The translations under genes were made by a program, and so were the position numbers. A model generated the notes under the pieces. The model did no database searches and was not told the DNA's origin. It saw nothing but the letters and a program-made list of their open reading frames with translations. Below are positions 1 through 8,434 of a DNA stretch of 64,000 bases, one piece after another (position 1 is the stretch's first letter; each line of letters opens with the position of its first letter). The stretch is from assembly GCF_009857135.1 (NCBI RefSeq), contig NZ_CP047318.1, forward strand, positions 3,968,001 to 4,032,000. Direction: 5' to 3'. The DNA is from Streptomyces sp. HM190. GTDB taxonomy: Bacteria > Actinomycetota > Actinomycetes > Streptomycetales > Streptomycetaceae.

Positions 1-275
1 TGCCCGACGGACCAGTCCGCCCGCTCGGCGATGTCCCGGTCGTTCGACTCGGGGCTGAACACGCCCTTCTCGAAGCGCCTTTCCACCACCCGCGACAGGG
101 CGGCCGAACAGTGCGCGAGCACATCCCGCACCGTCCACCCGGGGCAGCAGGTCTCCGCCCCGAAGTCGTTCTCCGCCCGGCCCCGCAACAACGGCACCAG
201 CACATCCCGCTCGGCCGCCAGCAACCGCCCCGGCAGCCCGGGATCCCGCACCTCGTGCACATCAGCGACAGTCAT
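1..275 (-). CDS. DinB/maleylpyruvate-isomerase-like protein, partial
   Basis: The gene runs off the left edge, so only the first 91 or so codons are seen. The peptide has the helical start typical of mycothiol-dependent maleylpyruvate isomerase/DinB-fold proteins, including CPGWTVRDVLAH near residue 45, where the W and the DxxAH pattern belong to the metal-binding bundle. Family members catalyse thiol-dependent reactions, but many are uncharacterised, so only the fold can be named. The ATG is set by a TAGCGT -10 box seven bases upstream, implying a leaderless mRNA. It is divergent from the HD gene. Confidence 0.6.
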   Translation of the reverse strand, partial: MTVADVHEVRDPGLPGRLLAAERDVLVPLLRGRAENDFGAETCCPGWTVRDVLAHCSAALSRVVERRFEKGVFSPESNDRDIAERADWSVG

Positions 276-282
276 GGCCCCC

Positions 283-288
283 ACGCTA
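283..288 (-). promoter_or_regulatory. -10 box, leaderless start of the DinB-like gene
   Basis: Read on the minus strand this is TAGCGT, seven bases before the ATG at 275. In Streptomyces this spacing places the transcription start at the start codon. No ribosome binding site is visible. Confidence 0.5.
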
Positions 289-334
289 GGAGGCGGGGCG
301 CCCCGATGTCCCCCTCCCACGGCACAATGCCCCC

Positions 335-1003
335 ATGTCCCACGACCCGCTGGAATCCCGCTGGCTCCAGGCCCTGCTCCCGGCCCGTGACGACGCCCGT
401 GCCGAGGTCCCTGGCGAGGCGGGTCACCCGAGCCCGCTCCCGTACGCGGCGAACCTGATCAAGCGGTGGTCCGAGCCCCAGCGGAAGTACCACACCCTCG
501 ATCACCTCACGGCGGTGCTGGACCGCGTCGACCTGCTGGAGGAGTACGCGGCGGACCCGGCCCTCGTGCGGCTGGCCGCGTGGTTCCACGACGCGGTCTA
601 CCTGCCGGAGCGGTCGACGAACGAGGAGCGGTCCGCGCGGCTCGCCGAGCGGGCGCTGCCCGAGGCCGGGGTGCCGGCGGAGAAGGTCGCGGAGGTGGCC
701 CGGCTGGTCCGGCTCACCGTCTCCCACGACCCGGCGGACGACGACGCCAACGGCCAGGTCCTGTGCGACGCCGACCTCGCGGTCCTCGCCTCGCCCCCGG
801 ACGCGTACGCCGCGTACGCCGCCGCCGTCCGCGAGGAGTACGGCTTCGTGCCCGACGACGCCTTCCGCGAGGGCCGGGCGGCCGTCCTGCGCCACCTCCT
901 CGCCCTGCCCCGCCTCTTCCGGACGCCGTACGGGCAGCGGGAGTGGGAGGAACGGGCCCGCGCCAACCTGCGGGCAGAGCTGGAATCCCTGTCCCCCGAG
1001 TGA
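335..1003 (+). CDS. HD-superfamily metal-dependent phosphohydrolase
   Basis: This 222-residue cytosolic protein has the predicted HD-domain hydrolase signature: YHTLDHL near residue 50, WFHDAVY near 86 (the HD pair) and a late CDADLAVL aspartate near 147. These would bind a divalent metal. The length fits the short stand-alone HD proteins found next to unrelated genes in actinobacteria; the substrate is unknown. The ATG follows CACAAT by six bases, so the transcript may be leaderless. It is not obviously in an operon, since the MFS gene begins about 90 bases downstream. Confidence 0.75.
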   Translation: MSHDPLESRWLQALLPARDDARAEVPGEAGHPSPLPYAANLIKRWSEPQRKYHTLDHLTAVLDRVDLLEEYAADPALVRLAAWFHDAVYLPERSTNEERSARLAERALPEAGVPAEKVAEVARLVRLTVSHDPADDDANGQVLCDADLAVLASPPDAYAAYAAAVREEYGFVPDDAFREGRAAVLRHLLALPRLFRTPYGQREWEERARANLRAELESLSPE

Positions 1004-1090
1004 GGTATCGGCCGTCGGTACCGGGGAACACGACGGGCGGCGGGGTTCGCCCCGGGAATGCCGCCGCCACGCCCCCGGTTTGCCCTCTAT

Positions 1091-2362
1091 ATGTCCTCCG
1101 ACGCCGCCGCAGACCGCTCCCCTCACCGTCCCGCTCCCCAGCCCGGCGGTGCCCGCGTCCCCCTCTCCGTCTACGTCCTCGGGCTCGCCGTCTTCGCGCT
1201 CGGTACCAGTGAGTTCATGCTGTCGGGGCTGCTGCCGCCGATCGCCGAGGACATGGACGTGTCGATCCCGCGGGCCGGGCTCCTCATCTCCGCGTTCGCG
1301 ATCGGCATGGTCGTCGGGGCGCCGCTGCTGGCCGTGGCGACGCTGCGACTGCCGCGCAGGACGACGCTCATCACGCTGATCAGCGTCTTCGGCGTGGGCC
1401 AGGTCGCGGGCGCGCTCGCCCCGAACTACGCCGTGCTGTTCGCCTCACGCGTCGTGAGCGCGCTGGCGTGCGCCGGGTTCTGGGCGGTGGGGGCGGCCGT
1501 CGCCGTCGCCATGGTGCCCGTCACCGCGCGGGCCCGCGCCCTCGCGATCATGATCGGCGGGTTGTCGATCGCCAACGTGCTGGGCGTTCCGGCGGGCGCG
1601 TTCCTCGGGGAGCACTTCGGGTGGCGGTCGGCGTTCTGGGCGGTCGCCGTGGCGTCGGCGACCGCCCTGGCCGGGGTCGCCGCGCTCGTCCCGGCCATTC
1701 CGCTGCCCGCCGAGCGGCCCCGGCTCGGCGCCGAGGCCCGCATCTACCGCGAGCCGCAGGTCTGGCTCTCCATCGCCGTCGTGGCGCTCGCCGCCGGCGG
1801 TGTGTTCTGCGCGTTCAGCTATCTCGCGCCGCTGCTCTCGGATGTCGCCGGGCTCGACGACGGCTGGGTGCCGACGGTCCTCGCGCTGTTCGGGGTCGGG
1901 GCGCTGACCGGTACGGCCGTCGGCGGGCGGATCGCCGACGCGCACCTCTTCGGGGTGCTGCTCACCGGCATCGCCGCCTCCACCGTCCTCCTGGTCGCGC
2001 TGGCGCTCCTCGCCTCGTACGCGGTCGCCGCCGTCCTGCTCTCCTTCCTCCTCGGCGTCTCCGCCTTCTACACGGCGCCCGCGCTCAACGCCCGCATGTT
2101 CGACGTCGCCGGGGCGGCCCCCACCCTCGCCGGTGCCACGACGACCGCCGCGTTCAACCTCGGCAACACCGGCGGGCCCTGGCTGGGCGGCACGGTCATC
2201 GACGCGGGGTTCGGGTTCACGTCGACCGCCTGGGCGGGCGGCGCCCTCACCGCGACCGCCATCGGCATCACGGCGGTGTCGCTGCGGATGCACCGGCGTA
2301 CGGGCCCGTCACGGATCGCGGAAACGGGCACTAACCCTGCGAAAGTGCCGGCCTCGGCGTAG
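1091..2362 (+). CDS. MFS efflux transporter, Cmx/CmrA-like DHA1 family
   Basis: This is a 12-helix major facilitator of about 423 residues. It opens at SVYVLGLAVFALGTSEFML and continues with the antiporter-type loop RLPRRTT between helices 2 and 3, as in actinobacterial chloramphenicol/multidrug exporters and arabinose-efflux-like permeases. It should sit in the inner membrane and export small molecules by proton antiport. An in-frame start at 1058 would add 11 residues; 1091 is preferred because the first helix follows quickly. Its TAG stop is the first half of the next gene's -10 box, and the HxlR regulator nine bases downstream probably controls it. Confidence 0.8.
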   Translation: MSSDAAADRSPHRPAPQPGGARVPLSVYVLGLAVFALGTSEFMLSGLLPPIAEDMDVSIPRAGLLISAFAIGMVVGAPLLAVATLRLPRRTTLITLISVFGVGQVAGALAPNYAVLFASRVVSALACAGFWAVGAAVAVAMVPVTARARALAIMIGGLSIANVLGVPAGAFLGEHFGWRSAFWAVAVASATALAGVAALVPAIPLPAERPRLGAEARIYREPQVWLSIAVVALAAGGVFCAFSYLAPLLSDVAGLDDGWVPTVLALFGVGALTGTAVGGRIADAHLFGVLLTGIAASTVLLVALALLASYAVAAVLLSFLLGVSAFYTAPALNARMFDVAGAAPTLAGATTTAAFNLGNTGGPWLGGTVIDAGFGFTSTAWAGGALTATAIGITAVSLRMHRRTGPSRIAETGTNPAKVPASA

Positions 2363-2365
2363 GGT
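2360..2365 (+). promoter_or_regulatory. -10 box of the hxlR gene inside the MFS stop codon
   Basis: TAGGGT lies six bases before the ATG at 2372. Its first three bases are the MFS stop codon, so the regulator can be transcribed alone as a leaderless message as well as from the MFS promoter. Confidence 0.5.
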
Positions 2366-2371
2366 ACGGGC

Positions 2372-2767
2372 ATGGCAGTGAGTGAGGTCAGCTTCGTCGA
2401 ACGGGCCCGCACGGCGGCCGACGGCGGCACGATGTGCCCGCAGCGCGGGGCCCTGGAGCACATCACCAGCCGCTGGGGCACCCTCGTCCTGATCGCCCTG
2501 CTCGACCGCTCCTACCGCTTCGGGGAACTGCGCCGGGAGATCGGCAGGGTCAGCGAGAAGATGCTCACGCAGACCCTCCAGACGCTGGAGCGCGACGGCA
2601 TCGTCCACCGCGACGCCAAGCCCGTCATCCCGCCCCACGTCGACTACTCCCTCACCCCCCTCGGCCGCGAGGCCGCCGAACAGGTCCGCGCCCTCGCCAC
2701 CTGGACCGCCGACCGCATGACCGCGATCGAGAGGGCCCGCGAGGAGTACGACGCCGCGAAGGGCTGA
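2372..2767 (+). CDS. HxlR-family winged-helix transcriptional regulator
   Basis: This 131-residue protein shows the HxlR pattern throughout: a cysteine near residue 25 in the MCPQRGALEHITSRWG stretch, the recognition wing FGELRREIGRVSEKMLTQTL, and YSLTPLGREAAEQV near residue 90. HxlR proteins bind palindromes near their own or adjacent genes and respond to aldehydes, quinones or oxidants, often through the N-terminal cysteine. The position directly behind the efflux gene suggests it controls that pump. The start is well fixed by the -10 box overlapping the MFS stop. Confidence 0.85.
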   Translation: MAVSEVSFVERARTAADGGTMCPQRGALEHITSRWGTLVLIALLDRSYRFGELRREIGRVSEKMLTQTLQTLERDGIVHRDAKPVIPPHVDYSLTPLGREAAEQVRALATWTADRMTAIERAREEYDAAKG

Positions 2768-2849
2768 GCGGCCGCCGTACTTCCGTGCCACCGGCCCCGA
2801 CGCGCCCCCTGGGCCGTAAATCCGTTCGTCCTCCCGCGTCTCCCCCGCC

Positions 2850-2855
2850 TATCCT
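2850..2855 (+). promoter_or_regulatory. -10 box, leaderless start of the DinB-GNAT fusion
   Basis: TATCCT is seven bases before the ATG at 2863, with no Shine-Dalgarno sequence between. It separates this gene from the HxlR gene that ends 95 bases upstream. Confidence 0.5.
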
Positions 2856-2862
2856 CGCGCCC

Positions 2863-3969
2863 ATGCGACCTATGGGTGGGGAACAGGTACGGGAAGCCGT
2901 CGGGCACAGCGTGGCCGTGCTGCGGGGGGCCGTCGACCGGGACTGGGTGGGCACCAAGGCGGGGCGGCTGGACTGGAACTGCCGTGAGACCGCCGACCAC
3001 ATCGCCTCGGACCTGATCGCCTACGCGGGCCAGCTCGCCGGGCGGGCCCGGAGCGCGTACGTACCGTTCCGCATCGACACCGCGGAGTGCGCGGACAACG
3101 CCGACCTGCTGCACGTCATCGAGACGACGGGCACGCTCCTCGCCGCCACCGTGACCACCACCCCCGCCGACGCGCGCGCCTTCCACCCCTACCCCTTCCG
3201 CTTCGCCGACCGCGAGGGCTTCGCGGCGATGGGCGTCACCGAGGTGCTCCTCCACACCCACGACATCGCCGAAGGGCTCGGCCTCACCCCGTACGAGGCC
3301 CCGAGGGACCTGTGCGAGTCGCTGCTCGCCCGGCTGTTCCCGCACGTCAGGCCCGGTGACGACCCCTGGGCGACGCTGCTGTGGGCCACCGGCCGCGCCG
3401 ATCTGCCGGGCCGGGCCCCGGTCACCTCGTGGAAGTGGAGCAACCCGCTGCACATCGACGCCGACCGCATCGTCCTCAAGGGCGTCCACCCGGCCGCCGC
3501 CGCGGACCTCGCCGAGGGCGGCACCGGCGGCTTCGACTGGATCGCGGGCGGCCCCGTCGACGGCACCCGCGTCGGCGCCGGCATGGTGTTCCAGGCGTAC
3601 GAGGCCGGCGTGCACCGCCCCGAGTGGGGCATGTACGTCCTCGTCCGCAAGGAGGACGGGCTCGCCGTCGGCGCGCTCGGCTACCACGGCGCCCCCGACG
3701 AGGAGGGCCGCGTCGAGATCGGGTACGACCTGGTCGAGGGCGCGCGCGGGCACGGCTACGCCACGGAGGCGCTGCGCGCGCTGGCCGACTGGGCGCGCGA
3801 GCGGGAGCGTGAACAGGGCGACGTACGGTCCCTGTTCGCCGTCGTCGACAAGGTCAACACCCCGTCCCAGGGCGTGGTCACCCGCGCCGGGTTCGTGCGG
3901 GTGAGCGACGACTGGGGCGACGGGGAGGACGGCGAGCAGTTCGCGTACGAACTCCGTCTGCGCGCCTGA
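2863..3969 (+). CDS. DinB/MDMPI-like domain fused to a GNAT acetyltransferase
   Basis: This 368-residue protein has two domains. Residues 1 to about 200 form a mycothiol-type DinB helical domain (LDWNCRETADHIASDL near residue 27 and LLHTHDIAEGL near 130). Residues about 230-368 are a GNAT acetyltransferase with the acetyl-CoA loop ARGHGYATEAL near 295 and the late TPSQGVVTRAGF strand typical of RimJ/RimL-like enzymes. The middle has little recognised homology. The fusion suggests that a small-molecule or protein amine is both thiol-handled and acetylated, but no substrate can be named. It is convergent with the DUF4031 pair. Confidence 0.75.
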   Translation: MRPMGGEQVREAVGHSVAVLRGAVDRDWVGTKAGRLDWNCRETADHIASDLIAYAGQLAGRARSAYVPFRIDTAECADNADLLHVIETTGTLLAATVTTTPADARAFHPYPFRFADREGFAAMGVTEVLLHTHDIAEGLGLTPYEAPRDLCESLLARLFPHVRPGDDPWATLLWATGRADLPGRAPVTSWKWSNPLHIDADRIVLKGVHPAAAADLAEGGTGGFDWIAGGPVDGTRVGAGMVFQAYEAGVHRPEWGMYVLVRKEDGLAVGALGYHGAPDEEGRVEIGYDLVEGARGHGYATEALRALADWAREREREQGDVRSLFAVVDKVNTPSQGVVTRAGFVRVSDDWGDGEDGEQFAYELRLRA

Positions 3970-4035
3970 CGTACGCCGGGCCCGAGCGTTCCGGTCTCCT
4001 CCCGCTTTCCCCCGCCCGGCCCGCCGCACGGTCCC

Positions 4036-4131
4036 GCACGTCACCGGCCGCACCCGCACGTCACCGGCCGGTCCCGCAGGTCACCGCTGGGACCGGCACA
4101 TCACCGGCACATCACCGGCCCGTCACCGGCC
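4036..4131. repeat. Short degenerate tandem repeat, GTCACCGGC unit
   Basis: Between the convergent genes ending at 3969 and 4123 lies a run of about seven imperfect copies of (a/g)(t)CACCGGC separated by CCGCACG, GTCCCGCAG or ACATC. The last copy contains the stop codon of the DUF4031 gene. No hairpin terminator was obvious here, so the array may stand in for one. Confidence 0.55.
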
Positions 4132-4395
4132 GACGGGCCGTCCCTTGGGGCGCCGCAGCCCCGCCGCCGTGAGCCGGCGCAGCAGTTCCTTGGAGCCCAC
4201 CTCCACCGCGCCCGCGGCGACGGCATCCTGGTAGCGGTGGGACGGGATGTCGTAGTGGTCGCGTTCGAAGGCGCGTTCGGGTACGCCGACCCGGCGGGCG
4301 AAGTCGTGCAGCTCGTCGAAGGAGACGTCGCTGACCAGGTGCGACCACAGACGCCCGTGCCCCGGCCAGATGGGCGGATCGATGTAGACGGTCAC
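4123..4395 (-). CDS. DUF4031 domain protein
   Basis: This protein of about 90 residues opens VTVYIDPPIWPGHGRLWSHL and continues SFDELHDFARRVG and DHYDIPSHRY, the conserved blocks of the short DUF4031 family. The family has no established function; its conserved aspartate, histidine and tyrosine residues look catalytic or metal-binding. The GTG start overlaps the stop of the upstream gene in a GTGA arrangement, so the two are translationally coupled. The 3' end lies in a tandem repeat. Confidence 0.8.
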   Translation of the reverse strand: MTVYIDPPIWPGHGRLWSHLVSDVSFDELHDFARRVGVPERAFERDHYDIPSHRYQDAVAAGAVEVGSKELLRRLTAAGLRRPKGRPVGR

Positions 4396-4787
4396 GAGGG
4401 CGACGGCCCCCCGATGGCGGCCCCCAGCGCGCCGACCGGCGCGACCCGGACCCCCGCCTTGTGGCACACCCACCGCGGATCGGGGCCCAGCTCCGGCTCG
4501 ACGTCGAGGGCGTGCGGGTCGCCGGTGCCGCAGACCGGGCAGAGCGGCCAGCGCCCGTACCGCTCCAGCAGGGCGTCCTGGACGTCCTGCGCGATCAGCC
4601 CGGCGACGTACTGCGCGCCGTCCGGCCACTGCTCCACCCACCAGCGGCGCCGCGCCACGGAGTCCTCGACCATCGAGACGACGTCGGCCTCGGCGACCTC
4701 CAGGGCGACCAGATCGGCGAGCACGAGCGCACGGGCCGCGTGCAACGCCTGCTCAAGGGGGCTCACGGGATCACTGGCGGGACTCAT
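4392..4787 (-). CDS. Conserved hypothetical protein with CxxC motif
   Basis: This cytosolic protein of 131 residues has a helical N-terminal half and a CPVCGTGDPHAL motif near residue 90, followed by a further cysteine (WVCHK), which suggests a small zinc site. I do not recognise a named family; similar proteins occur upstream of DUF4031 genes in Streptomyces. The start chosen is the ATG at 4787, leaving 56 bases to the divergent RpiR regulator whose operator-like repeats may serve both. It is coupled to DUF4031 by a four-base overlap. Confidence 0.65.
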   Translation of the reverse strand: MSPASDPVSPLEQALHAARALVLADLVALEVAEADVVSMVEDSVARRRWWVEQWPDGAQYVAGLIAQDVQDALLERYGRWPLCPVCGTGDPHALDVEPELGPDPRWVCHKAGVRVAPVGALGAAIGGPSPS

Positions 4788-4824
4788 GCCTCCATTGTGC
4801 GCACCCTTGACCGCACACCCGGAC

Positions 4825-4870
4825 GGAAAATATCTTTCATGGTGTGAGTGATGAGGTGAAGGAAATTTTC
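4825..4870. promoter_or_regulatory. Paired GAAA-N-TTTC inverted repeats at the RpiR start
   Basis: Two AT-rich inverted repeats stand out from the GC-rich surroundings: GAAAATATCTTTC at 4826-4838 and GGAAATTTTC at 4861-4870. They lie on either side of the GTG at 4844, about three helical turns apart. The second lies inside the coding sequence. This is a plausible autorepression site for the RpiR protein and could also affect the divergent gene at 4787. Confidence 0.5.
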
Positions 4871-5911
4871 GCGCGAAGGAAAGGACGGAGACCACCGGAG
4901 GCGTCCACGGCCGAGGGCCGCAAGCAGGCCGCCGCCGGGAGCGGACGTGCCGCCGGGGCTGCCGCCGAGGGCGGACGTGCGGGTGCGGCCGGAGGCCGCG
5001 GCGGAGGTGGAGGCGGCGGTGCCGCTCCGCCCGCTCCCGCCGCGCTCGCCGCGAAGGTGCGGACGCTCGCGCCGTCCATGACCCGGTCCATGCAGCGCGT
5101 CGCCGAGGCGGTCGCGAGCGACCCCGCCGCGTGCGCGGCGCTCACGGTCACCGGCCTGGCCGAACTGACCGGCACCAGCGAGGCGACCGTCGTCCGCACG
5201 GCCCGGCTCCTCGGCTACCCCGGCTACCGCGACCTGCGCCTCGCCCTCGCCGGTCTCGCCGCCCACCAGCAGTCGGGCCGCGCGCCCGCCGTCACCGCCG
5301 ACATCGCGGTGGACGACCCGCTCCCCGACGTCGTCGCCAAGCTCGCCTACGACGAGCAGCAGACCCTCGCGGACACGGCGGCCGGCCTGGACATGGTGCA
5401 GCTCAGCGCGGCGGTCGGGGCGCTGGCCGGGGCCCGCCGGACAGACGTGTACGGAGTCGGGGCGTCGGGGCTGGTCGCGCAGGACCTCACGCAGAAGCTG
5501 CTGCGCATAGGGCTGATAGCCCAGGCGCACAGCGACCCGCACCTCGCCGTCACCAACGCGGTGCAGCTCCGCGCGAAGGACGTGGCCGTCGCGATCACCC
5601 ACTCCGGTTCGACGGGCGACGTCATCGAACCGCTGCGGGTGGCCTTCGACCACGGCGCGACGACGATAGCGATCACCGGACGGCCCGACGGGCCGGTCTC
5701 CCAGTACGCCGACCTCGTGCTGACGACGTCGACGGCACGGGAGAGCGAGCTGCGCCCGGCGGCGATGTCGTCCCGGACGAGCCAACTGCTGGTGGTGGAC
5801 TGCCTGTTCATCGGGGTCGCCCAGCGGACGTACGAGTCCGCGGCGCCCGCGCTGTCGGCGTCGTACGAGGCGCTGGCGCACCGCCACCGGAGCGGAGGGC
5901 CTTCGCGGTAG
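4844..5911 (+). CDS. MurR/RpiR-family regulator of MurNAc-6-P use
   Basis: This 355-residue regulator begins with an unusual low-complexity Ala/Gly-rich stretch (residues about 10-65). An RpiR helix-turn-helix follows (SMTRSMQRVAEAVASDP then LTGTSEATVVRTARLLGYPG), and then a SIS sugar-phosphate-binding domain (DVYGVGASGLVAQDL near 205, THSGSTGDVIEPL near 250). SIS-domain regulators sense phosphosugars. The gene sits 86 bases upstream of murQ, so N-acetylmuramate-6-phosphate is the likely effector. The GTG start follows a GGTG-poor leader without a clear ribosome binding site. Confidence 0.85.
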   Translation: MSDEVKEIFARRKGRRPPEASTAEGRKQAAAGSGRAAGAAAEGGRAGAAGGRGGGGGGGAAPPAPAALAAKVRTLAPSMTRSMQRVAEAVASDPAACAALTVTGLAELTGTSEATVVRTARLLGYPGYRDLRLALAGLAAHQQSGRAPAVTADIAVDDPLPDVVAKLAYDEQQTLADTAAGLDMVQLSAAVGALAGARRTDVYGVGASGLVAQDLTQKLLRIGLIAQAHSDPHLAVTNAVQLRAKDVAVAITHSGSTGDVIEPLRVAFDHGATTIAITGRPDGPVSQYADLVLTTSTARESELRPAAMSSRTSQLLVVDCLFIGVAQRTYESAAPALSASYEALAHRHRSGGPSR

Positions 5912-5997
5912 GCGAGGACGGGACACCGCAGCCGTCGCCTCCCACCGCCCCCGCCCTCCGGGGACGCCGATCGCACCGTACGGAGATGAGTCACCGC

Positions 5998-6969
5998 ATG
6001 CCTCCCCTGCCTTCCCTGCCCTACGGCTCCACCCCGAACGACCTGGCCGTGCGCGCGGAGCTGGAGTCGCTGACGACCGAGGCGTTCCGCCCCGACCTGG
6101 CGGACATCGACCAGCTGCCGACCCTGGACATCGCGAAGCTGATGAACGGCGAGGACGCGACCGTGCCGACGGCGGTGTCCGCGCGGCTGCCGCTGATCGC
6201 GGCGGCGATCGACGCGATCGCGGAGCGGATGGCGCGCGGTGGCCGTCTGATCTACGCGGGCGCGGGCACGGCCGGGCGGCTCGGCGTCCTCGACGCGTCC
6301 GAGTGCCCGCCGACCTTCAACACGGCCCCCTCGCAGGTACTGGGCCTGATCGCCGGCGGCCGGGAGGCGGTGATCACGTCGATCGAGGGTGCGGAGGACT
6401 CGGCGGACCTGGCCCACGCGGACCTCGGCGCGCTGGCGCTGACCCCCGACGACACGGTGGTGGGCGTCTCCGCCTCCGGACGCACGCCGTACGCGATCGG
6501 CGCCGTCCAGTACGCCCGCAGCCGGGGCGCCCTGACGGTGGGCCTCGCCTGCAACGCGTCCAGCGCGCTCGCCGCGGCCGCCGACCACGGCATCGAGATC
6601 GTCGTGGGCCCCGAACTGGTCACGGGCTCCACCCGCCTGAAGGCCGGCACCGCCCAGAAGCTGGTCCTCAACATGCTCTCGACGATCACGATGATCCGCC
6701 TGGGCAAGACCTACGGGAACCTGATGGTCGACGTCCGCGCCACCAACGACAAACTCCGGGCCCGCTCCCACCGCATCGTGGCGCTCGCCACCGGCGCGAC
6801 CGACGACGAGATCGACACGGCCCTGACAGCGGCGAACGGCGAGGTCAAGACCGCCATCCTCACCCTCCTCAGCGACACCGACGCCCCCACGGCGACCCGC
6901 CTGCTCCAACAGAACCACGGCCACCTACGAGCGGCCCTGGCGGAAGCGACGACCACACCGGCGAGCTGA
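5998..6969 (+). CDS. murQ: N-acetylmuramic acid 6-phosphate etherase
   Basis: This is a 323-residue SIS-domain lyase that cleaves the D-lactyl ether of MurNAc-6-phosphate, yielding GlcNAc-6-phosphate for the nag pathway. Recognisable blocks are LTTEAFRPDLADID, the phosphosugar loop IYAGAGTAGRLGVLDASECP near residue 82, SASGRTPY near 160 and the catalytic-region helix GSTRLKAGTAQKLVLN near 212. An ATG at 5986 in the same frame has GGAG directly against it, with no spacing, so 5998 is preferred. With the RpiR gene it forms a peptidoglycan-recycling unit, linked metabolically to nagK-nagA later in the window. Confidence 0.93.
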   Translation: MPPLPSLPYGSTPNDLAVRAELESLTTEAFRPDLADIDQLPTLDIAKLMNGEDATVPTAVSARLPLIAAAIDAIAERMARGGRLIYAGAGTAGRLGVLDASECPPTFNTAPSQVLGLIAGGREAVITSIEGAEDSADLAHADLGALALTPDDTVVGVSASGRTPYAIGAVQYARSRGALTVGLACNASSALAAAADHGIEIVVGPELVTGSTRLKAGTAQKLVLNMLSTITMIRLGKTYGNLMVDVRATNDKLRARSHRIVALATGATDDEIDTALTAANGEVKTAILTLLSDTDAPTATRLLQQNHGHLRAALAEATTTPAS

Positions 6970-6981
6970 GGGGACGGGACG

Positions 6982-8379
6982 CTACGGCGTCGTCGGACGC
7001 CGCCGCCGCACCATGTGCCGGACGGCCGTCGGCGCCAGCCCCACCCCCGCGCTGGCCAGGAACGCCGCCGCGGCCAGCAGGGTCGGCCGCCAGGGCCAGG
7101 GCGCGCCGGTCAGCTCCAGATGGGCCGAGGGATATTCGCAGAACTTCGCGGTGGCCAGCGCCGTACCACGGTCGCTGTGCTCGGCGAGGTCCCGCAGCAC
7201 CGGATCGAAGCCGAACTCCCCGGACCGCCGTCCCCCGCCGGGCAGTTCGACGGTGAGCCCGTTGCGGCGGGCCCAGCCGCCCAGCGCACGGCCGGCGCCG
7301 GAGGCGTTCTTGACGCCGGGCACCACGAAACGGTCCGCGCCGTGGGCGCCACCCTCTGCCGGCCGGGTGACGAGAACCAGGCCGTGGCGCGTGGTGACGG
7401 TGTCACCCGCACCGACCACCACCGTCCTGGCGGCGAAGGAGACTCCGCCGTATCCCTCGAACGCGGCGGCCGCGTCGATCTCCTCGACGCCGTCGACCAG
7501 ACCGATGGCCGTGGTGGGGCGCAGCCACGGAAACGCCGCGTTCAGGGCGTACGGGAGGTCTCCGGGAGCGAGATGGTTGGCCGGTATCGAGGTCGGTCCG
7601 TCCGGGGTCCACCCGGGGTAGGACAGTCCGGTGCCGATACGGGTGGCCTCCGCCTCACCCGCTAGTTCCTCGACCAGCCGCAGCGCGCCGACGGTGCCTG
7701 AGGTGACGCCGGCGGTGGTGGTCACCCGCCCGTCCTCGACGTAGCGCCGCCCGCGCTCCCAGCCGACCTGGGGGTAATCGCGTTCGAGGGAGTCGATGTT
7801 GGACCAGAACGAGGTGGCGTCGCGACCGTCGAGCAGACCGGAGGCGGCCAGCAGTTCGGAGCCCGCGCACACCCCGAGGATCCGGGCGCCCTCGCGGTAC
7901 CGCTCGACGATCCACCGGCGCAGGCGTTCCTCGCCCGCCCCGGTGGGGTCGGTCACGGCCGGCACGACCACCACATCGGGTTCCGGCAGCGAACCGTCCG
8001 CCACCTCGGCCAGCGTGTGGTCGGGCAGCACGTGGGCACCCCCGGACAGCGGGGAGACCCGGCGTTCGGCGGCCACCGTGTAGACGAACATGTGCCGCGA
8101 CTCGGCGAACACCTGGTAGGGCGCGAGCACATCAGTGGCCACGGAACCCTCGTTGCTGACGGCGACCGCCACCGTGATGCGGTCGTCCGGCACCGGCCGG
8201 GCGGCGGGCCACGCCCGGGGGTCGGTTCCGCGGGGGGCGGCGGCGAAACTGCCTGCCATCGACGCGCTCACCCCCGCGAGGACGATCCCCGCCAGGGTGA
8301 CGGCCGCCAGAACGGTACCCAGCAGTGCCCAACCGATACGGCGCAGTACCCGGCGCCCACCAGAACTCAACTCGGCCAT
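6982..8379 (-). CDS. Membrane-anchored DJ-1/PfpI-domain protein
   Basis: This protein of 465 residues has one N-terminal membrane helix (about residues 15-40) and a second near the C-terminus (about 437-455), which is followed by a basic tail ending VRRRRP. The region between carries a DJ-1/PfpI (GATase1-like) domain with the nucleophile elbow GVCAGSELLAASGLLDGRDAT near residue 150 and the TTTAGVTSGTVGALRLVEEL segment. Such domains occur in ThiJ-type hydrolases and as sensor domains of GlxA regulators. The catalytic cysteine is present. A GAGG ribosome binding site precedes the ATG by seven bases. It lies directly downstream of an AraC regulator with the same fold, which suggests a shared ligand. 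Confidence 0.75.
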   Translation of the reverse strand: MAELSSGGRRVLRRIGWALLGTVLAAVTLAGIVLAGVSASMAGSFAAAPRGTDPRAWPAARPVPDDRITVAVAVSNEGSVATDVLAPYQVFAESRHMFVYTVAAERRVSPLSGGAHVLPDHTLAEVADGSLPEPDVVVVPAVTDPTGAGEERLRRWIVERYREGARILGVCAGSELLAASGLLDGRDATSFWSNIDSLERDYPQVGWERGRRYVEDGRVTTTAGVTSGTVGALRLVEELAGEAEATRIGTGLSYPGWTPDGPTSIPANHLAPGDLPYALNAAFPWLRPTTAIGLVDGVEEIDAAAAFEGYGGVSFAARTVVVGAGDTVTTRHGLVLVTRPAEGGAHGADRFVVPGVKNASGAGRALGGWARRNGLTVELPGGGRRSGEFGFDPVLRDLAEHSDRGTALATAKFCEYPSAHLELTGAPWPWRPTLLAAAAFLASAGVGLAPTAVRHMVRRRRPTTP

Positions 8380-8434
8380 GACAAACCTCGACAATCCGGG
8401 CGTACGGCAGCAGTGCGGTGCCGCCGGCCCTCGC

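Noticed and set aside
4036..4131. Possible CRISPR array
   Set aside because: Units are under 20 bases, irregular and without unique spacers; no cas genes are present in the window.
5131..5985. Open frame upstream of and in phase with murQ, giving a 612-residue reading
   Set aside because: The translated part is Arg/Pro-rich antiphase sequence of the RpiR gene; the MurQ family begins at 5998 or 5986.
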